A stretch of 30,617 nucleotides of DNA from Anaerolineales bacterium (GTDB lineage: Bacteria; Chloroflexota; Anaerolineae; 4572-78; J111). The translations under genes were made by a program, and so were the position numbers. Shown here in pieces: positions 7,923-22,409 of the stretch. Position 1 is the first letter of the stretch. The number at the start of each line of letters is the position of its first letter. The stretch covers positions 1 through 30,617 of the forward strand of contig JAAUSP010000017.1 of NCBI GenBank assembly GCA_012032575.1. Reading direction: 5' to 3'. Under the pieces are notes generated by a model, which ran no database searches, was not told the origin of the DNA, and was given only the letters and a program-made list of their open reading frames with translations.

Positions 7923-8087
7923 CTACTTGGTTTCGCGATGCTGTCGGTGACACCGGCAGCGCGGGCAATATTTCTTAACTTCAAGCCGGTTCGGATCGTT
8001 GCGGCGATTTTTTTCAGAAGTATAGTTACGCTCACCGCATTCTGTACAAGCAAGAGTCATTACCATGCGTACCGCTTTTTTAGCCAT
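7923..8087 (-). CDS. rpmG: 50S ribosomal protein L33 (bL33)
   Basis: A 54-residue basic protein, too short for most ORF cut-offs. Translation begins [18 protein letters not shown] and continues [25 protein letters not shown], ending HRETK. Two CxxC pairs (CTEC and CPRC) form the zinc-ribbon version of L33. It sits immediately before secE, a common arrangement. No Shine-Dalgarno is visible. The T-run of the tuf terminator ends only about 7 bases before the ATG, so how it is expressed is unclear. Confidence 0.95.
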   Translation of the reverse strand: MAKKAVRMVMTLACTECGERNYTSEKNRRNDPNRLEVKKYCPRCRCHRQHRETK

Positions 8088-8094
8088 AATTCAC

Positions 8095-8135
8095 AAAAAG
8101 AGGGTTGAGAGGTGTTGCTCGTCTCTCGACCCTCT
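8095..8135 (-). terminator. Intrinsic terminator after tuf
   Basis: On the minus strand a 13-bp stem with one mismatch (8135-8123 pairing with 8111-8099), an 11-base loop, then TTTTT (8099-8095). It separates the rpsL-rpsG-fusA-tuf unit from rpmG-secE-nusG and lies almost on top of the rpmG start. Confidence 0.8.
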
Positions 8136-8197
8136 GACTCCTTTCTACAAAAGCCAGTCAATTACGAGTCGTGTTACTTCAAGCCACTCGAAAAAGG

Positions 8198-9397
8198 TTA
8201 CTTAATAATCTTGGTGATGACACCGGCACCGACTGTCCGCCCACCTTCTCGAATAGCGAACTTCGACCCATCTTCCAGCGCCACCGGCACTATCAACTTC
8301 ACCTTCAAGGTGATGTTGTCGCCAGGCATCACCATCTCAACACCCTCCGGCAAATCCACCGACCCCGTCACATCCATCGTCCGGATGTAGAACTGCGGCC
8401 GATACCCATTAAAGAATGGTGTGTGCCGGCCCCCTTCTTCTTTCTTCAATATGTAGATCGCCGCGTCAAATTCCGTGTGCGGTGTGATGCTCTTCGGCTT
8501 GGCCAAGACCTGACCCCGCTCAATGTCATCCCGTTCCACTCCCCGCAGCAGCACCCCAATGTTGTCCCCGGCAATCCCTTCGTCCAACAGCTTGCGGAAC
8601 ATCTCCACCCCGGTGCAAACCACACTCCGTGTCTCTTTCAACCCCACAATCTCCACACTCTCCCCAACCTTGATCTTCCCGCGTTCCACCCGTCCCGTCG
8701 CCACTGTCCCCCGGCCTTTGATGCTGAACACATCTTCCACCGGCATCAGGAACGGTTTGTCTATCTGCCGCTCCGGCGTCGGAATGTAGCTGTCTACCGC
8801 ATTCATCAGTTCCCAGATCGCCGCATAGGCCGGGTCGGTCGGATCGCTGCTCTTGCATTCCAGCGCTTGCAACCCGCTCCCCCGAATGATCGGAATGTCA
8901 TCCCCAGGAAAGTTGTAGCTGCTCAACAACTCCCGCAGTTCCAACTCCACCAGTTCCAACAACTCTTCATCATCCATCATATCCACTTTGTTCAGAAACA
9001 CCACCATCGCCGGCACTTCGACCTGCCGGGCTAACAAAATGTGTTCCCGGGTCTGCGGCATTGGCCCATCCGGGGCCGAAACCACCAGGATCGCTCCATC
9101 CATCTGGGCTGCCCCGGTGATCATATTCTTGATGTAGTCGGCGTGTCCCGGGCAGTCTACGTGGGCGTAGTGCCGTTTCTCGGTCTGGTATTCGACGTGG
9201 GCAATGGCGATGGTGATCCCCCGTGCTTTTTCTTCCGGAGCGTTGTCAATGCTGTCAAAGGCCCGGAAGTTGGCCCAGCCCTTCAAGCTCAGGGTTTTGG
9301 TGATCGCCGCTGTCAAGGTGGTCTTGCCGTGGTCTACGTGCCCAATCGTCCCCACGTTGATATGCGGTTTATCTCTCACAAATGCTGCTTTCGCCAT
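8198..9397 (-). CDS. tuf: Elongation factor Tu
   Basis: GTPase that delivers aminoacyl-tRNA to the ribosome. The G-domain motifs are intact: GHVDHGKT near residues 18-25, RGIT near 59-62, DCPGH near 80-84, NKVD near 135-138, and a G5 region near 172-174. Domains 2 and 3 follow ([13 protein letters not shown], then TDVTG-like MDVTGSV and MVMPGDN), ending [10 protein letters not shown]. 399 residues is normal. GAAGGAG precedes the ATG at 9397. fusA lies upstream, with a 176-base gap that may hold a separate promoter, so tuf may also be transcribed alone. Confidence 0.98.
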   Translation of the reverse strand: MAKAAFVRDKPHINVGTIGHVDHGKTTLTAAITKTLSLKGWANFRAFDSIDNAPEEKARGITIAIAHVEYQTEKRHYAHVDCPGHADYIKNMITGAAQMDGAILVVSAPDGPMPQTREHILLARQVEVPAMVVFLNKVDMMDDEELLELVELELRELLSSYNFPGDDIPIIRGSGLQALECKSSDPTDPAYAAIWELMNAVDSYIPTPERQIDKPFLMPVEDVFSIKGRGTVATGRVERGKIKVGESVEIVGLKETRSVVCTGVEMFRKLLDEGIAGDNIGVLLRGVERDDIERGQVLAKPKSITPHTEFDAAIYILKKEEGGRHTPFFNGYRPQFYIRTMDVTGSVDLPEGVEMVMPGDNITLKVKLIVPVALEDGSKFAIREGGRTVGAGVITKIIK

Positions 9398-9460
9398 ACT
9401 CTTTTAGTCTCCTTCGTAATGCCGTTATATTTAACAAGTTTGTCTGTCGTTGTTCTACAC

Positions 9461-9500
9461 TCTCAGATTCTTGATGTCTGAGACAAACCTGTTAATTATA
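9461..9500 (-). promoter_or_regulatory. Possible tuf promoter (-10 box) with a 5' leader hairpin
   Basis: On the minus strand a perfect TATAAT lies at 9500-9495, but the -35 position holds only TTTGCG at spacing 17. Just downstream is TCTCAGA/TCTGAGA (9483-9477 with 9467-9461), a 7-bp hairpin in the presumed leader. The promoter is plausible, not certain. Confidence 0.45.
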
Positions 9501-9573
9501 TTAAAATTTGGTGTTTACGCAAATTAACCAGTCGTTTGCAATACGGTTTAACTACGTTTTGTCTCCGGCTGAA

Positions 9574-11652
9574 CTACGATCTCGATCCGGCGACAATCTT
9601 TTCTTTCAGGTTTTGGGAAACTTCGGCGTAATGGTTAAACTCCATCGTAAAAGTTGCCCGGCCTTGCGTGGATGAACGCAAATCAGTGGCATAACCGAAC
9701 ATTTCAGAAAGGGGCACCAATGCGCTGATAGCCGTCACCCCACCGGCTCGAGGGGCCATCCCTTCGATCGCTCCCCGCCGTGAGGACAAATTACCCATCA
9801 CATCGCCAGTGAACTCTTCCGGAGTCGTCACCTCAACCTTCATAATCGGCTCCAGCAAAACCGGAGCGCCTCTTTGCATGGCCTCTTTGAAGCCCATCGA
9901 ACCGGCAATTTTGAAGGCCATTTCCGAAGAGTCAACCTCGTGATATGAACCATCTACCAGGATAGCCTTAATATCAACCACCGGATAGCCGGCCACCACT
10001 CCGGTAGACAGAGCTTCTCTGATACCTTGCTCAACCGCCGGGATATACTCTCTGGGAATAGCCCCGCCAATGATTTTGCTCTCAAATTCAAAGCCTTTGC
10101 CTTTTTCCAGCGGCTCGACTTCCAGATGAACATCACCAAACTGACCCCGTCCACCACTTTGGCGCACAAAACGGCCCTGTGCTTTGGCATGACGAGTAAT
10201 CGTTTCCCGGTAAGCGACCTGAGGGCGACCGACACTCGCTTCAACCTTGAATTCACGGCGCATGCGCTCCACCAACACTTCCAAATGAAGTTCGCCCATA
10301 CCGGAAATTTGGGTTTGGCCAGTGTTATCGTCGGTTCTCACCTGGAAAGTCGGGTCTTCTTCCGACAGCTTTTGCAAAGCTACGGACAGCTTATCCTCAT
10401 CGGCTTTGGTTTTAGGCTCAATAGCCAAACTGATGACCGGTTCGGGGAATTTAATCGACTCCATCACCACCGGACGAGAGGGGTCGGACAGGGTTTCGCC
10501 GGTAAAGGTGTTTTTCAAACCAACTACGGCCGCAATATCACCTGCATAAATCTCTTTGATTTCCTCGCGGTGATTGGCGTGCATTTGCAGCAGCCGGCCC
10601 ATCCGCTCTTTTTTACTGCGCGACGTATTCTGCACATTCTCGCCCGCCTCGGCAGCACCGGAATAAATCCGAATATAGGTTAAACGCCCTACAAACGGAT
10701 CGGTTACTATCTTGAAGGCCAGAGCAACAAATGGGTCGTTCTCATCGGCAAAAACGGTAATTTCTTGATCATTATGGGGATTGAGGCCAATTTTGGGCGG
10801 TACATCTTTAGGGGAGGGCAGATAGTTAACTACGGCATCCAGCAAACGCTGAACCCCCTTATTCTTCAAAGCCGAGCCACACAATACTGGGACAATATCG
10901 CCGGAAATTGTGGCGACCCGCAGGGCATGGGTGAGTTCCTCCGGGGTAATTTGTTCACCTTCAAGAAACTTTTCGGTCAGGGTATCATCAGACTCAGCCA
11001 CTTTTTCGACCAATTTCTCATGGAGGGCTTGGGCTTCTTCAAGCAGGTCATCAGGGATAGGGCTGGCTTCAGACTTGGTTCCCAAGTCGTCCAAATAGTA
11101 AACCGCTTCCATCCGAATCAAATCAATGATGCCCCTGAATTTATCTTCAGCGCCAATGGGCATTTGAATCGGAACCGGGTTGGCCCCCAATCGGTCAACA
11201 ATCATATTTACCGTGCGCCGGAAATCAGCGCCGGTACGATCCATCTTATTTACAAAACAAATACGCGGTACGCCAAAACGGTCGGCTTGCCGCCAGACAG
11301 TTTCAGATTGCGGCTCCACGCCGGCAACCGCATCAAAAACAACCACCCCGCCATCCAGCACCCGCAAAGAGCGCTGCACTTCAGCCGTAAAATCAATGTG
11401 ACCGGGGGTGTCAATAATATTGATCTGATGGTTATTCCAAAAACAAGTCGTCGCCGCAGAGGTGATCGTGATACCGCGTTCCTGCTCCTGATCCATCCAG
11501 TCCATTGTTGCCGCGCCATCATGTACTTCACCAATACGATGAATTTTGCGAGTGTAAAACAGAATCCGCTCCGTTACGGTTGTTTTCCCCGCGTCAATAT
11601 GGGCAATAATACCTATGTTTCGGGTACGCTCTAAGGGAGTTTGGCGTGCCAT
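9574..11652 (-). CDS. fusA: Elongation factor G
   Basis: Translocase GTPase that moves tRNAs and mRNA through the ribosome. G-domain motifs are complete: AHIDAGKTT near residues 17-25, RGITI near 60-64, DTPGHIDF near 82-89, [10 protein letters not shown] near 136-145, and [10 protein letters not shown] near 260-269. Domains II-V follow, including [34 protein letters not shown], and [22 protein letters not shown] near the end. 692 residues is the usual length and the canonical switch residues are present, so this looks like the housekeeping copy. The Shine-Dalgarno is weak (GAGAG). It follows rpsG after a 141-base spacer with a strong hairpin. Confidence 0.98.
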   Translation of the reverse strand: MARQTPLERTRNIGIIAHIDAGKTTVTERILFYTRKIHRIGEVHDGAATMDWMDQEQERGITITSAATTCFWNNHQINIIDTPGHIDFTAEVQRSLRVLDGGVVVFDAVAGVEPQSETVWRQADRFGVPRICFVNKMDRTGADFRRTVNMIVDRLGANPVPIQMPIGAEDKFRGIIDLIRMEAVYYLDDLGTKSEASPIPDDLLEEAQALHEKLVEKVAESDDTLTEKFLEGEQITPEELTHALRVATISGDIVPVLCGSALKNKGVQRLLDAVVNYLPSPKDVPPKIGLNPHNDQEITVFADENDPFVALAFKIVTDPFVGRLTYIRIYSGAAEAGENVQNTSRSKKERMGRLLQMHANHREEIKEIYAGDIAAVVGLKNTFTGETLSDPSRPVVMESIKFPEPVISLAIEPKTKADEDKLSVALQKLSEEDPTFQVRTDDNTGQTQISGMGELHLEVLVERMRREFKVEASVGRPQVAYRETITRHAKAQGRFVRQSGGRGQFGDVHLEVEPLEKGKGFEFESKIIGGAIPREYIPAVEQGIREALSTGVVAGYPVVDIKAILVDGSYHEVDSSEMAFKIAGSMGFKEAMQRGAPVLLEPIMKVEVTTPEEFTGDVMGNLSSRRGAIEGMAPRAGGVTAISALVPLSEMFGYATDLRSSTQGRATFTMEFNHYAEVSQNLKEKIVAGSRS

Positions 11653-11681
11653 GGATTAATTCTCTCTTTCGGTACACATTA

Positions 11682-11726
11682 AAGTCCAAAACTCTTTGAG
11701 TACGGATGAGCAAGAGTTTTGGACTT
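11682..11726. other. Perfect 15-bp inverted repeat between rpsG and fusA
   Basis: AAGTCCAAAACTCTT (11682-11696) and its exact complement (11712-11726) flank a 15-base loop. Neither side has a T-run, so it is probably not a terminator. It may stabilise or process the mRNA or be a palindromic repeat. Confidence 0.7.
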
Positions 11727-11793
11727 CACTCAATCTACCACAATTTTTTATTGATTTCAGGCAGGAAAACACTGCCAGGGTCAAACGTTCAAT

Positions 11794-12264
11794 CTACCAG
11801 CGATAATGCGCGAATGCCCGGTTGGCATCGGCCATTTTATGGGTGTCTTCCCGTTTCTTGACGGTAGCGCCTTGATTATTCGCTGCATCCAGCAACTCAG
11901 CCGCCAACTTCTCAGCCATAGATTTGCCGGAGCGAGTACGAGCCGTGGTAACCAACCAGCGAATCGCCAGACTTTGGCGGCGATCAGGCCGTACTTCCAG
12001 GGGCACCTGGTAAGTAGCTCCACCCACCCGCCGCGGCCGGACTTCGATCATGGGGGTGACATTCTTAATGGCCTGTTCAAAAACTTCCAGACCGGGTTTT
12101 TTGGTTCGCTCCGCTGCAATATCCAGCGCATCATAAAAGATCGAGGCAGCAACAGTTTTCTTGCCACTAACCATGAGCTTGTTAATAAAACTAGCTACTA
12201 ACTGGCTTTTGTATTTAATATCGGGTTCAACCACTCGTTTGGTAGCTCGGTTTCTTCTCGCCAT
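11794..12264 (-). CDS. rpsG: 30S ribosomal protein S7 (uS7)
   Basis: Primary 16S rRNA-binding protein of the 30S head. The sequence [31 protein letters not shown] matches the family start, followed by [21 protein letters not shown], the beta-hairpin region ([28 protein letters not shown]) and the C-terminal helix ending FAHYRW. 156 residues is standard. I chose ATG 12264, not an upstream in-frame codon, because GGAG precedes it and it lies just after rpsL (37-base gap). Together with rpsL, fusA and tuf it forms the classical str operon. Confidence 0.97.
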   Translation of the reverse strand: MARRNRATKRVVEPDIKYKSQLVASFINKLMVSGKKTVAASIFYDALDIAAERTKKPGLEVFEQAIKNVTPMIEVRPRRVGGATYQVPLEVRPDRRQSLAIRWLVTTARTRSGKSMAEKLAAELLDAANNQGATVKKREDTHKMADANRAFAHYRW

Positions 12265-12301
12265 TATTATTTTCTCCGCTTGACTTGAATGGACGTTGGT
12301 T

Positions 12302-12724
12302 CTATTTCTTCGCTTTAGGCCGCTTGGTGCCGTATTTGGAACGAGCACGTCGCTTGCGGTCAACCCCGGTTGAGTCCAAGGCCCCCCGGACAATGTGATA
12401 ACGCACGCCGGGCAGATCCTTCACGCGGCCGCCGCGCACCAACACCACCGAGTGTTCCTGTAGGCTGTGGCCTTCGCCAGGAATGTATGCTGTTACCTCA
12501 ATTCCATTCGACAAGCGCACGCGGGCAATTTTCCGCAGAGCGGAGTTGGGCTTTTTGGGCGTCATCGTACGAACTTGGGTACAAACCCCCCGCTTTTGCG
12601 GGGAACCATTGTTTGGCTCCATCCGCCCTTTCAGGGCGTTGAAGTTAAACCGCAATGCCGGAGCTTTGGTTTTTGATCTCTTTATTTTGCGGCCTTTGCG
12701 CACTAACTGATTAATCGTTGGCAA
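12302..12724 (-). CDS. rpsL: 30S ribosomal protein S12 (uS12) with a short internal insertion
   Basis: Decoding-centre protein. [73 protein letters not shown] and the basic C-terminus are all present, including the lysines and PNSALRK loop where streptomycin-resistance substitutions occur. Between KAPAL and PQKRGVC there are about 15 extra residues ([16 protein letters not shown] region) compared with the short E. coli-type protein, giving 140 residues. The start is TTG at 12724, supported by AGGAG 7-8 bases upstream and the conserved PTINQL. Confidence 0.97.
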   Translation of the reverse strand: MPTINQLVRKGRKIKRSKTKAPALRFNFNALKGRMEPNNGSPQKRGVCTQVRTMTPKKPNSALRKIARVRLSNGIEVTAYIPGEGHSLQEHSVVLVRGGRVKDLPGVRYHIVRGALDSTGVDRKRRARSKYGTKRPKAKK

Positions 12725-12780
12725 GGATAATCTCCTATCACTACGACAATAACTTTGTTTTCAAAGATTCTTAGGCAGTA

Positions 12781-12815
12781 ACGAGGCCACCGAAAAACAT
12801 CTTCGGTGGCCTCGT
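12781..12815. other. Strong 14-bp hairpin in the rpsL leader
   Basis: ACGAGGCCACCGAA (12781-12794) pairs perfectly with 12802-12815 around a 7-base loop. It lies in the about 170-base transcribed leader between the promoter at 12929-12901 and rpsL. A second small hairpin CGAGAAA/TTTCTCG lies near 12845-12860. There is no clear T-run on the minus strand, so it is more likely a stabilising or regulatory structure than a terminator. Confidence 0.65.
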
Positions 12816-12900
12816 ATTTATCAAGCTGTGCCTATTTGGTGAGCCGAGAAAAGTTTCTCGATACCTTTCTCTTACTGGTCAGCCCACACAACGAGTAAGT

Positions 12901-12929
12901 AGTATAACACGGTTAAATGGGGCTGTCAA
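12901..12929 (-). promoter_or_regulatory. Strong sigma-70-type promoter for the rpsL-rpsG-fusA-tuf operon
   Basis: On the minus strand TTGACA (12929-12924), a 17-base spacer and TATACT (12906-12901). Transcription should start near 12894. It lies right after the rpoB stop (12967), so the str genes need not depend on rpoB transcription. Confidence 0.85.
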
Positions 12930-12966
12930 GTCTTGGAACTTTAAATTCCGTATTTATGACCCTTGC

Positions 12967-16903
<3,937 letters not shown>

Positions 16904-16943
16904 AAAATCATTATCTCCTTAAAATAGATATTTGGGTTAATAC

Positions 16944-17031
16944 AAAAAAGCAACCTCGGTTTAACTCAGACTTTTGGACATATCATCAACCATGATGTTA
17001 TCGAGCAAAAAGTCTGATCTACCTTAGTTGC
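16944..17031 (-). promoter_or_regulatory. Structured terminator-like leader of rpoB
   Basis: On the minus strand GCAAC (17031-17027) pairs with GTTGC (16954-16950), GGT/ACC (17023-17021 with 16960-16958), and CAGACTTTT with AAAAGTCTG (17016-17008 with 16975-16967). A further small hairpin sits in the apical loop, and TTTTTT (16949-16944) follows directly. The shape is an elaborate intrinsic terminator within the rpoB 5' leader, about 40 bases before the start codon, suggesting attenuation control. Confidence 0.65.
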
Positions 17032-17128
17032 GGAGATTTTGCGGCGAATATAGCGATCGAATGGAGGGCGTTACCTCAGTATTGGGGCACTTGTGAACAG
17101 ATTTTGCAATCGCCAATTGCAAAGTTAC

Positions 17129-17158
17129 ATTATAGCCTAAAGAGGGGGGATTTGTCAA
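17129..17158 (-). promoter_or_regulatory. Promoter for rpoB
   Basis: On the minus strand TTGACA (17158-17153), an 18-base spacer with a C-run, and a perfect TATAAT (17134-17129). The predicted start is near 17122, giving a leader of about 220 bases that contains the terminator-like structure. Confidence 0.85.
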
Positions 17159-17356
17159 TACGCAAGTCAAGAATTTTAAGGTTCAAAGTAACTACTCTAC
17201 CCTTATGTGATCCTTCAACAGGCCCTTCGACAAGCTCAGGAAGTTCTCAGGACAGGTTTCGAGACCGTATCCCTACTTGCGCTGCATCGGCCTCGAAGAT
17301 TTCTCCCCGCTTGGCGGGTCGAAATGACATGGCTGAGTAGTTACGGCAAGACACAA
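17159..17356. repeat. Intergenic region with a degraded dispersed repeat
   Basis: Between the rpoB promoter and the metK terminator. It contains CCTTCGACAAGCTCAGGA (about 17222-17239), a motif type seen in dispersed repeats of many bacteria, and a right end reading GATTTCTCC...GTCGAAATGACATGG (about 17298-17333) that matches the end of the foldback repeat at 5443-5527. No coding frame is convincing. Confidence 0.55.
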
Positions 17357-17393
17357 AAAACCCGATGTGATGCTTGCCACCACATCGGGTTTT
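17357..17393 (-). terminator. Intrinsic terminator after metK
   Basis: A 13-bp perfect stem AAAACCCGATGTG/CACATCGGGTTTT (17357-17369, 17381-17393), 11-base loop, followed on the minus strand by TTTTTT. It lies 16 bases beyond the metK stop and ends the SAM-cycle cluster. Confidence 0.9.
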
Positions 17394-17408
17394 TGCTGAA
17401 TGAAAAGA

Positions 17409-18614
17409 TTACAAGCCGGCTTCGCTGCGCAGAATTTCAGCCTTGTCGGTTGCTTCCCAGGGGGCGTCAATATCGTGGCGGCCAAAGTGACCATAGGCCG
17501 CGGTCGCCTTATAGATGGGCCGGCGCAGCCCTAAATCTTTGATAATCGCTGCCGGGCGCAGGTCGAAATGCTTTTGCACCAGGTGAATAATTTTGTCATC
17601 GCTGACTTTGCCGGTGCCAAAGGTTTCGACGTTGAGCGAGAGCGGGTGGGCCACGCCGATGGCATAGCTGACCTGCAATTCAACCCGGTCGGCCAGGCCG
17701 GCGGCGATGATATTTTTGGCAATGTAGCGGGTCATATAGGCCGCCGAGCGGTCCACCTTCGTTGGATCTTTGCCGGAGAATGCTCCCCCGCCATGCCGGG
17801 CAACCCCACCGTAGGTATCTACGATGATTTTGCGACCGGTCAGACCGGCATCGCCCATCGGCCCACCGGTAACAAAGCGGCCGGTCGGGTTGACAAAGAT
17901 TTTGGTGTGATCGTCGAGCATATTCGACGGCACAATCGGGCGAATGACTTCCTCGATGATGTCGGCCCGGATTTGCTCCTGGGTGGCGTCGGGGCTGTGC
18001 TGGGTGGAGATCACGATGGCGTCAATCCGCTTGGGTTTGCCGTAGGCATATTCCACCGTCACCTGGCTTTTGCCGTCGGGGCGAAGGTACTCAATCGTGC
18101 CGTTTTTACGCACAGCGGACAACTGGCGACACAAGCGATGCGCCAGCGAGATGCTCAGCGGCATCAGTTCTTCGGTTTCGTTGCAGGCAAAACCGATCAT
18201 CATGCCTTGATCGCCCGCGCCGGTGTCCAGGTCGTCTTCCAACTCACCTTCTTTCGCTTCCAGGGATTTGTCCACGCCCATCGCAATATCGGGCGACTGC
18301 TCTTTGATGCTGACGATAACGCCGCAGGTTTCATAATCAAAGCCATATTTGGCGCGGGTATAACCAATATCGCGGATGGTCTGCCGGGCAATCTCGGAGA
18401 TGTCCACGTAGGTTTTGGTGGTGATTTCACCCATCACGCAGACCAGGCCGGTAGTGATAGCGGTTTCGCAGGCCACGCGAGCGTAGGCGTCCTCTTTGTA
18501 AATAGCATCCAACACGGCATCACTGATCTGATCGCAAATCTTATCGGGATGACCTTCCGTCACCGACTCGCTGGTGAAGAACAGTTGAGGCGAGGTCATA
18601 AAGGTTGTGCTCAT
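17409..18614 (-). CDS. metK: S-adenosylmethionine synthetase
   Basis: Makes S-adenosylmethionine from methionine and ATP, releasing phosphate and pyrophosphate. Signatures are intact: [22 protein letters not shown] near residues 15-36, the [16 protein letters not shown] motif near 131-146, [41 protein letters not shown], and the phosphate-binding [19 protein letters not shown] near 277-295. 401 residues is normal. AGGAG precedes ATG 18614. It is last in the mtnA-kinase-ahcY-metK cluster, which fits recycling of the SAH and methylthioadenosine formed from its product. Confidence 0.97.
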   Translation of the reverse strand: MSTTFMTSPQLFFTSESVTEGHPDKICDQISDAVLDAIYKEDAYARVACETAITTGLVCVMGEITTKTYVDISEIARQTIRDIGYTRAKYGFDYETCGVIVSIKEQSPDIAMGVDKSLEAKEGELEDDLDTGAGDQGMMIGFACNETEELMPLSISLAHRLCRQLSAVRKNGTIEYLRPDGKSQVTVEYAYGKPKRIDAIVISTQHSPDATQEQIRADIIEEVIRPIVPSNMLDDHTKIFVNPTGRFVTGGPMGDAGLTGRKIIVDTYGGVARHGGGAFSGKDPTKVDRSAAYMTRYIAKNIIAAGLADRVELQVSYAIGVAHPLSLNVETFGTGKVSDDKIIHLVQKHFDLRPAAIIKDLGLRRPIYKATAAYGHFGRHDIDAPWEATDKAEILRSEAGL

Positions 18615-18638
18615 ATATATTGTTCTCCTGTGAAAATA

Positions 18639-18710
18639 GTAGACGGTAGACGGTAGACGGCAGACGGGGCATTTTACCCCCGGTAACCTTGCTACTCTGC
18701 TACCTGTTCT
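18639..18710. repeat. GTAGACG heptamer element between ahcY and metK
   Basis: Units GTAGACG three times and GCAGACG once (18639-18666), then a GGGCATTTTACCCCC-type middle and a TTGCTACT...CTACCTGTT tail to 18710. It is homologous to 4570-4633 and likewise lies directly upstream of a Shine-Dalgarno (that of metK) on the minus strand. Confidence 0.85.
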
Positions 18711-18722
18711 TCTGCTGACTTT

Positions 18723-20062
<1,340 letters not shown>

Positions 20063-20064
20063 TT

Positions 20065-21060
20065 TCATTTTTTGAAACTTACAAAATCTTCCAACTCCGG
20101 CGCGTCGCCAAAGGCTTCGCGGTAACGTTGGGCAAATTGCTTGCGGGTATAACTGTGGCGCTGGGTGCCATGCTGTTCCAGCACATAAATGGCGGCAATG
20201 GAACCTAACCGCCCGCAGACTTCCCAGGGGTAGCCACGCATCAAGCCGGTAATCAGACCGGCCCGAAATGCGTCGCCCACCCCCGTAGGTTCGGCCAGAC
20301 GGCTTGGTTCGGCCGGCGGAATATGAATTTCTCTGAACGAGAGGCTATCCCCCTGGCCCGCTTCGGTGGTGCGAATGAGCGAGCCTTTTTCACCGCGGGT
20401 GATAATCACCGTTTCGACTCGCTGCTGAATATCGGCGCTGCTCAGGCCCGTCTGCTTCTTGATCATCTCAAATTCATAATCATTGACAATCAAAATTTTG
20501 GCCCCTTCAATCCCTTTGATCAAATCGGCCGGATCGAGCCGGGGAATTTGCTGACTGGGGTCATAAATGTAAGGAATGCCCAACTCATGACATTCCTCAA
20601 CATATTTAACCATCGCCACCGGGTCGTTGGGGGAAATAATGGCTATTTTTATGGTGGTGTAATTCTGGTTGGCAAAACTAATTTGTCCGGCTTTGGCCAT
20701 CGCCCCGGTGTAAAAGCTGGCAATCTGGTTATTCGAACGATCGGTGCTGACAAAGAAAGAGGCGGTGAATTCGGTGGGGAGCTGCAATACGCCGCTGATG
20801 TCAACGCCACGCTCGCGCAGCGCGGCAATGTACTCCGGCGCATCCTGGCCCACCGTTGCCATAAGCAGGGCCGGTTGGTTGAGCAGCGCCAAATTATAGG
20901 CAATATTGCCGGCGGTGCCCCCCCGTTCCCGCCGCATCGAATCAACCAAAAAGCTGACCGAAAGAATCTGAATCTGATCCGGCAAAATGTGGTCGGCAAA
21001 TTTGCCGGGAAAGGACATAATATAATCGAAGGCCATAGAGCCGGTGACAGCGACGGTCAA
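20065..21060 (-). CDS. PfkB-family kinase, probable adenosine kinase
   Basis: A ribokinase/PfkB-fold sugar or nucleoside kinase of 331 residues. The N-terminal SMAFDYIMSFPGKFADHILP, the GGTAGNIAYNLALL glycine motif near 46-59, and the C-terminal catalytic anion-hole motif EPTGVGDAFRAGLITGL near 261-277 are visible; Asp in GVGD is the expected base. The segment NNQIASFYTGAM near 109-120 resembles adenosine kinases. Its position between mtnA and ahcY supports adenosine as substrate, since AhcY releases adenosine that must be removed to pull the reaction forward. Substrate is inferred, not shown. The start is TTG 21060 with AGGAG about 8 bases upstream. Confidence 0.85.
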   Translation of the reverse strand: MTVAVTGSMAFDYIMSFPGKFADHILPDQIQILSVSFLVDSMRRERGGTAGNIAYNLALLNQPALLMATVGQDAPEYIAALRERGVDISGVLQLPTEFTASFFVSTDRSNNQIASFYTGAMAKAGQISFANQNYTTIKIAIISPNDPVAMVKYVEECHELGIPYIYDPSQQIPRLDPADLIKGIEGAKILIVNDYEFEMIKKQTGLSSADIQQRVETVIITRGEKGSLIRTTEAGQGDSLSFREIHIPPAEPSRLAEPTGVGDAFRAGLITGLMRGYPWEVCGRLGSIAAIYVLEQHGTQRHSYTRKQFAQRYREAFGDAPELEDFVSFKK

Positions 21061-21079
21061 GGGTATATCTCCTAAAAGT

Positions 21080-22170
21080 TTAACGTTTAACGTTGGACGT
21101 TGAACGATTTATCTTTGCTTGTTCTTCTTCCACCACCCGGCGCAGGTTAATACTGTACGGGGGGTAGACAACACTGTGCTCGGTGACAATCCCGGTGACA
21201 TATTTATACGGGGTCACATCAAAAGCCGGGTTGGCCACTTTGGCCCCAGCCGGAGCCACCGGCCGGCCCAAAAAAAGTCAGGCCGGTAATTTCCTCGGCG
21301 GGACGTTCTTTCGATGGGAATATCATCGCCGGTGGCCAGAGACAAATCAACAGTCGAGGTTGGCACTACCGGAAAGAAAGGAATACCCGTTTTCTTTGGC
21401 CACACCCCGACTTTGTAGGTGCCAATTTTGTTGGCCACATCGCCGTTGGCGGCGGTGCGGTCAGAGCCGACAAAGACAATATCAATCTGGCCGGTACGCA
21501 TGTAATGTCCGGCGGCATTATCGGCAATTAAAGTGTAGGGAATTTTGTACTGCTCACATTCCCAGGCCGACAGCCGCGCTCCCTGCAATTGAGGCCGGGT
21601 TTCATCCAGCACTACGTGAATGTTTTTGCCCTGTTCATTGGCCATACGGATGACCCCCAACGCAGTGCCCCAATCTACCGTGGCCAATGAACCGGTGTTA
21701 CAGTGGTGCAGAATGGTGTCGCCTTCTTTTACCAGCGCTGCGCCATTTTGGGCCATGCGCAGGTTGATTTCAACATCCTCATCTGCCAGAGCCTGCGCTT
21801 CTTTTAAAATATTCTGGCGAATATCATCCACATGTTCAATTTCTTCGTTGGTGGCAGCGTGCAGCATCCGCTCAATGCCCCAAAACAGATTAACGGCTGT
21901 TGGTCGAGTGGCCCGCAGCACCACTGCCGCCGCTTCCAGATCACGCAGCAGCGTCTCACGATTCGTTGCGTGGCTTTGCTGGGCCGCCAGAGCCATACCA
22001 AATGCGCCTGTCGCCCCAATAGCCGGCGCGCCGCGCACGTACATCTCTCGAATACTGGTAGCAACTCCCTGGTAGTCACTCAACTCAGCATATTCAAAAA
22101 TGCTGGGTAGCTTGCGTTGATCAATCAACCTGACCAGGTTACATTTATAATCCCATTCAACCGTTCGCAC
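21080..22170 (-). CDS. mtnA: S-methyl-5-thioribose-1-phosphate isomerase, with two apparent 1-base insertions
   Basis: Isomerises methylthioribose 1-phosphate to methylthioribulose 1-phosphate in methionine salvage. Motifs include [16 protein letters not shown] near residues 43-58, the catalytic-cysteine motif [11 protein letters not shown], and [16 protein letters not shown] with the catalytic Asp. The main frame goes wrong after ATGDDIPIE. Removing one base from the T-run 21309-21311 and one from the A/C run 21267-21276 restores [20 protein letters not shown] and then [23 protein letters not shown], giving about 362 residues. The start is GTG 22170. The last nine or so residues (NRSTSNVKR) and the stop are encoded by a heptamer array. 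Confidence 0.93.
21082..21109. repeat. AACGTTG heptamer array at the 3' end of mtnA
   Basis: Four 7-bp units (AACGTTT, AACGTTG, GACGTTG, AACGATT). They encode the C-terminal tail of MtnA, and the stop codon (21082-21080) lies at the array edge. The same unit, in shifted register, forms the array at 456-483. Confidence 0.75.
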
Positions 22171-22203
22171 GGCCTGGTTATCCGTTTCTTGCCCTTTTTG
22201 GAC

Positions 22204-22232
22204 AAAAAAAATCTCCGCAAGATTCGGCGGAG
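22204..22232 (-). terminator. Attenuator-like terminator in the mtnA leader
   Basis: On the minus strand CTCCGC (22232-22227) pairs with GCGGAG (22218-22213) around an 8-base loop, followed by A-T and a run of eight T (22211-22204). It lies between the promoter and the mtnA start, so it would terminate early transcripts unless an antiterminator forms. Confidence 0.65.
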
Positions 22233-22247
22233 TTTAGGGCCAGATAA

Positions 22248-22316
22248 GTAGATAGTAGACAGTAGACGGTAGACAGGGTATTATTTCCCGTCTACCGTCT
22301 ACCGTCTACCCTCTAC
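22248..22316. repeat. Inverted GTAGACG/CGTCTAC heptamer arrays in the mtnA leader
   Basis: Four units of GTAGACG type (22248-22275), a 13-base centre reading GGGTATTATTTCC, then four complementary units (22289-22316). The arms form a long imperfect hairpin in the transcribed leader. The unit and the GGG-AT-rich-CCC centre match the elements at 4570 and 18639. Confidence 0.85.
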
Positions 22317-22348
22317 CCTTGTAAAGGCAACAACTACTCGCAAGTGCG

Positions 22349-22377
22349 ATGTTATCACAGCCGTCAGGGTTTGTCAA
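22349..22377 (-). promoter_or_regulatory. Promoter for the mtnA-kinase-ahcY-metK cluster
   Basis: On the minus strand TTGACA (22377-22372), 17-base spacer, TAACAT (22354-22349). The predicted start near 22342 gives a leader of about 170 bases containing the inverted heptamer arrays and the terminator-like hairpin. Confidence 0.7.
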
Positions 22378-22409
22378 ACAATCACGCCAAAAAACATAAT
22401 TTTGGCCGC

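Noticed and set aside
7828..8197. tRNA-Trp gene between tuf and secE
   Set aside because: No cloverleaf or T-loop sequence is present; only rpmG, a foldback and a terminator are found.
8171..9034. Plus-strand open frame opposite tuf
   Set aside because: Low-complexity His/Pro/Arg composition typical of an antisense shadow of a GC-rich gene.
17568..18656. Long plus-strand open frame opposite metK
   Set aside because: The metK product on the other strand is complete and conserved; this frame is its shadow.
22171..22342. SAM or SAH riboswitch before mtnA
   Set aside because: I could not find the conserved cores by eye; only a terminator-like hairpin and repeat arrays are visible.
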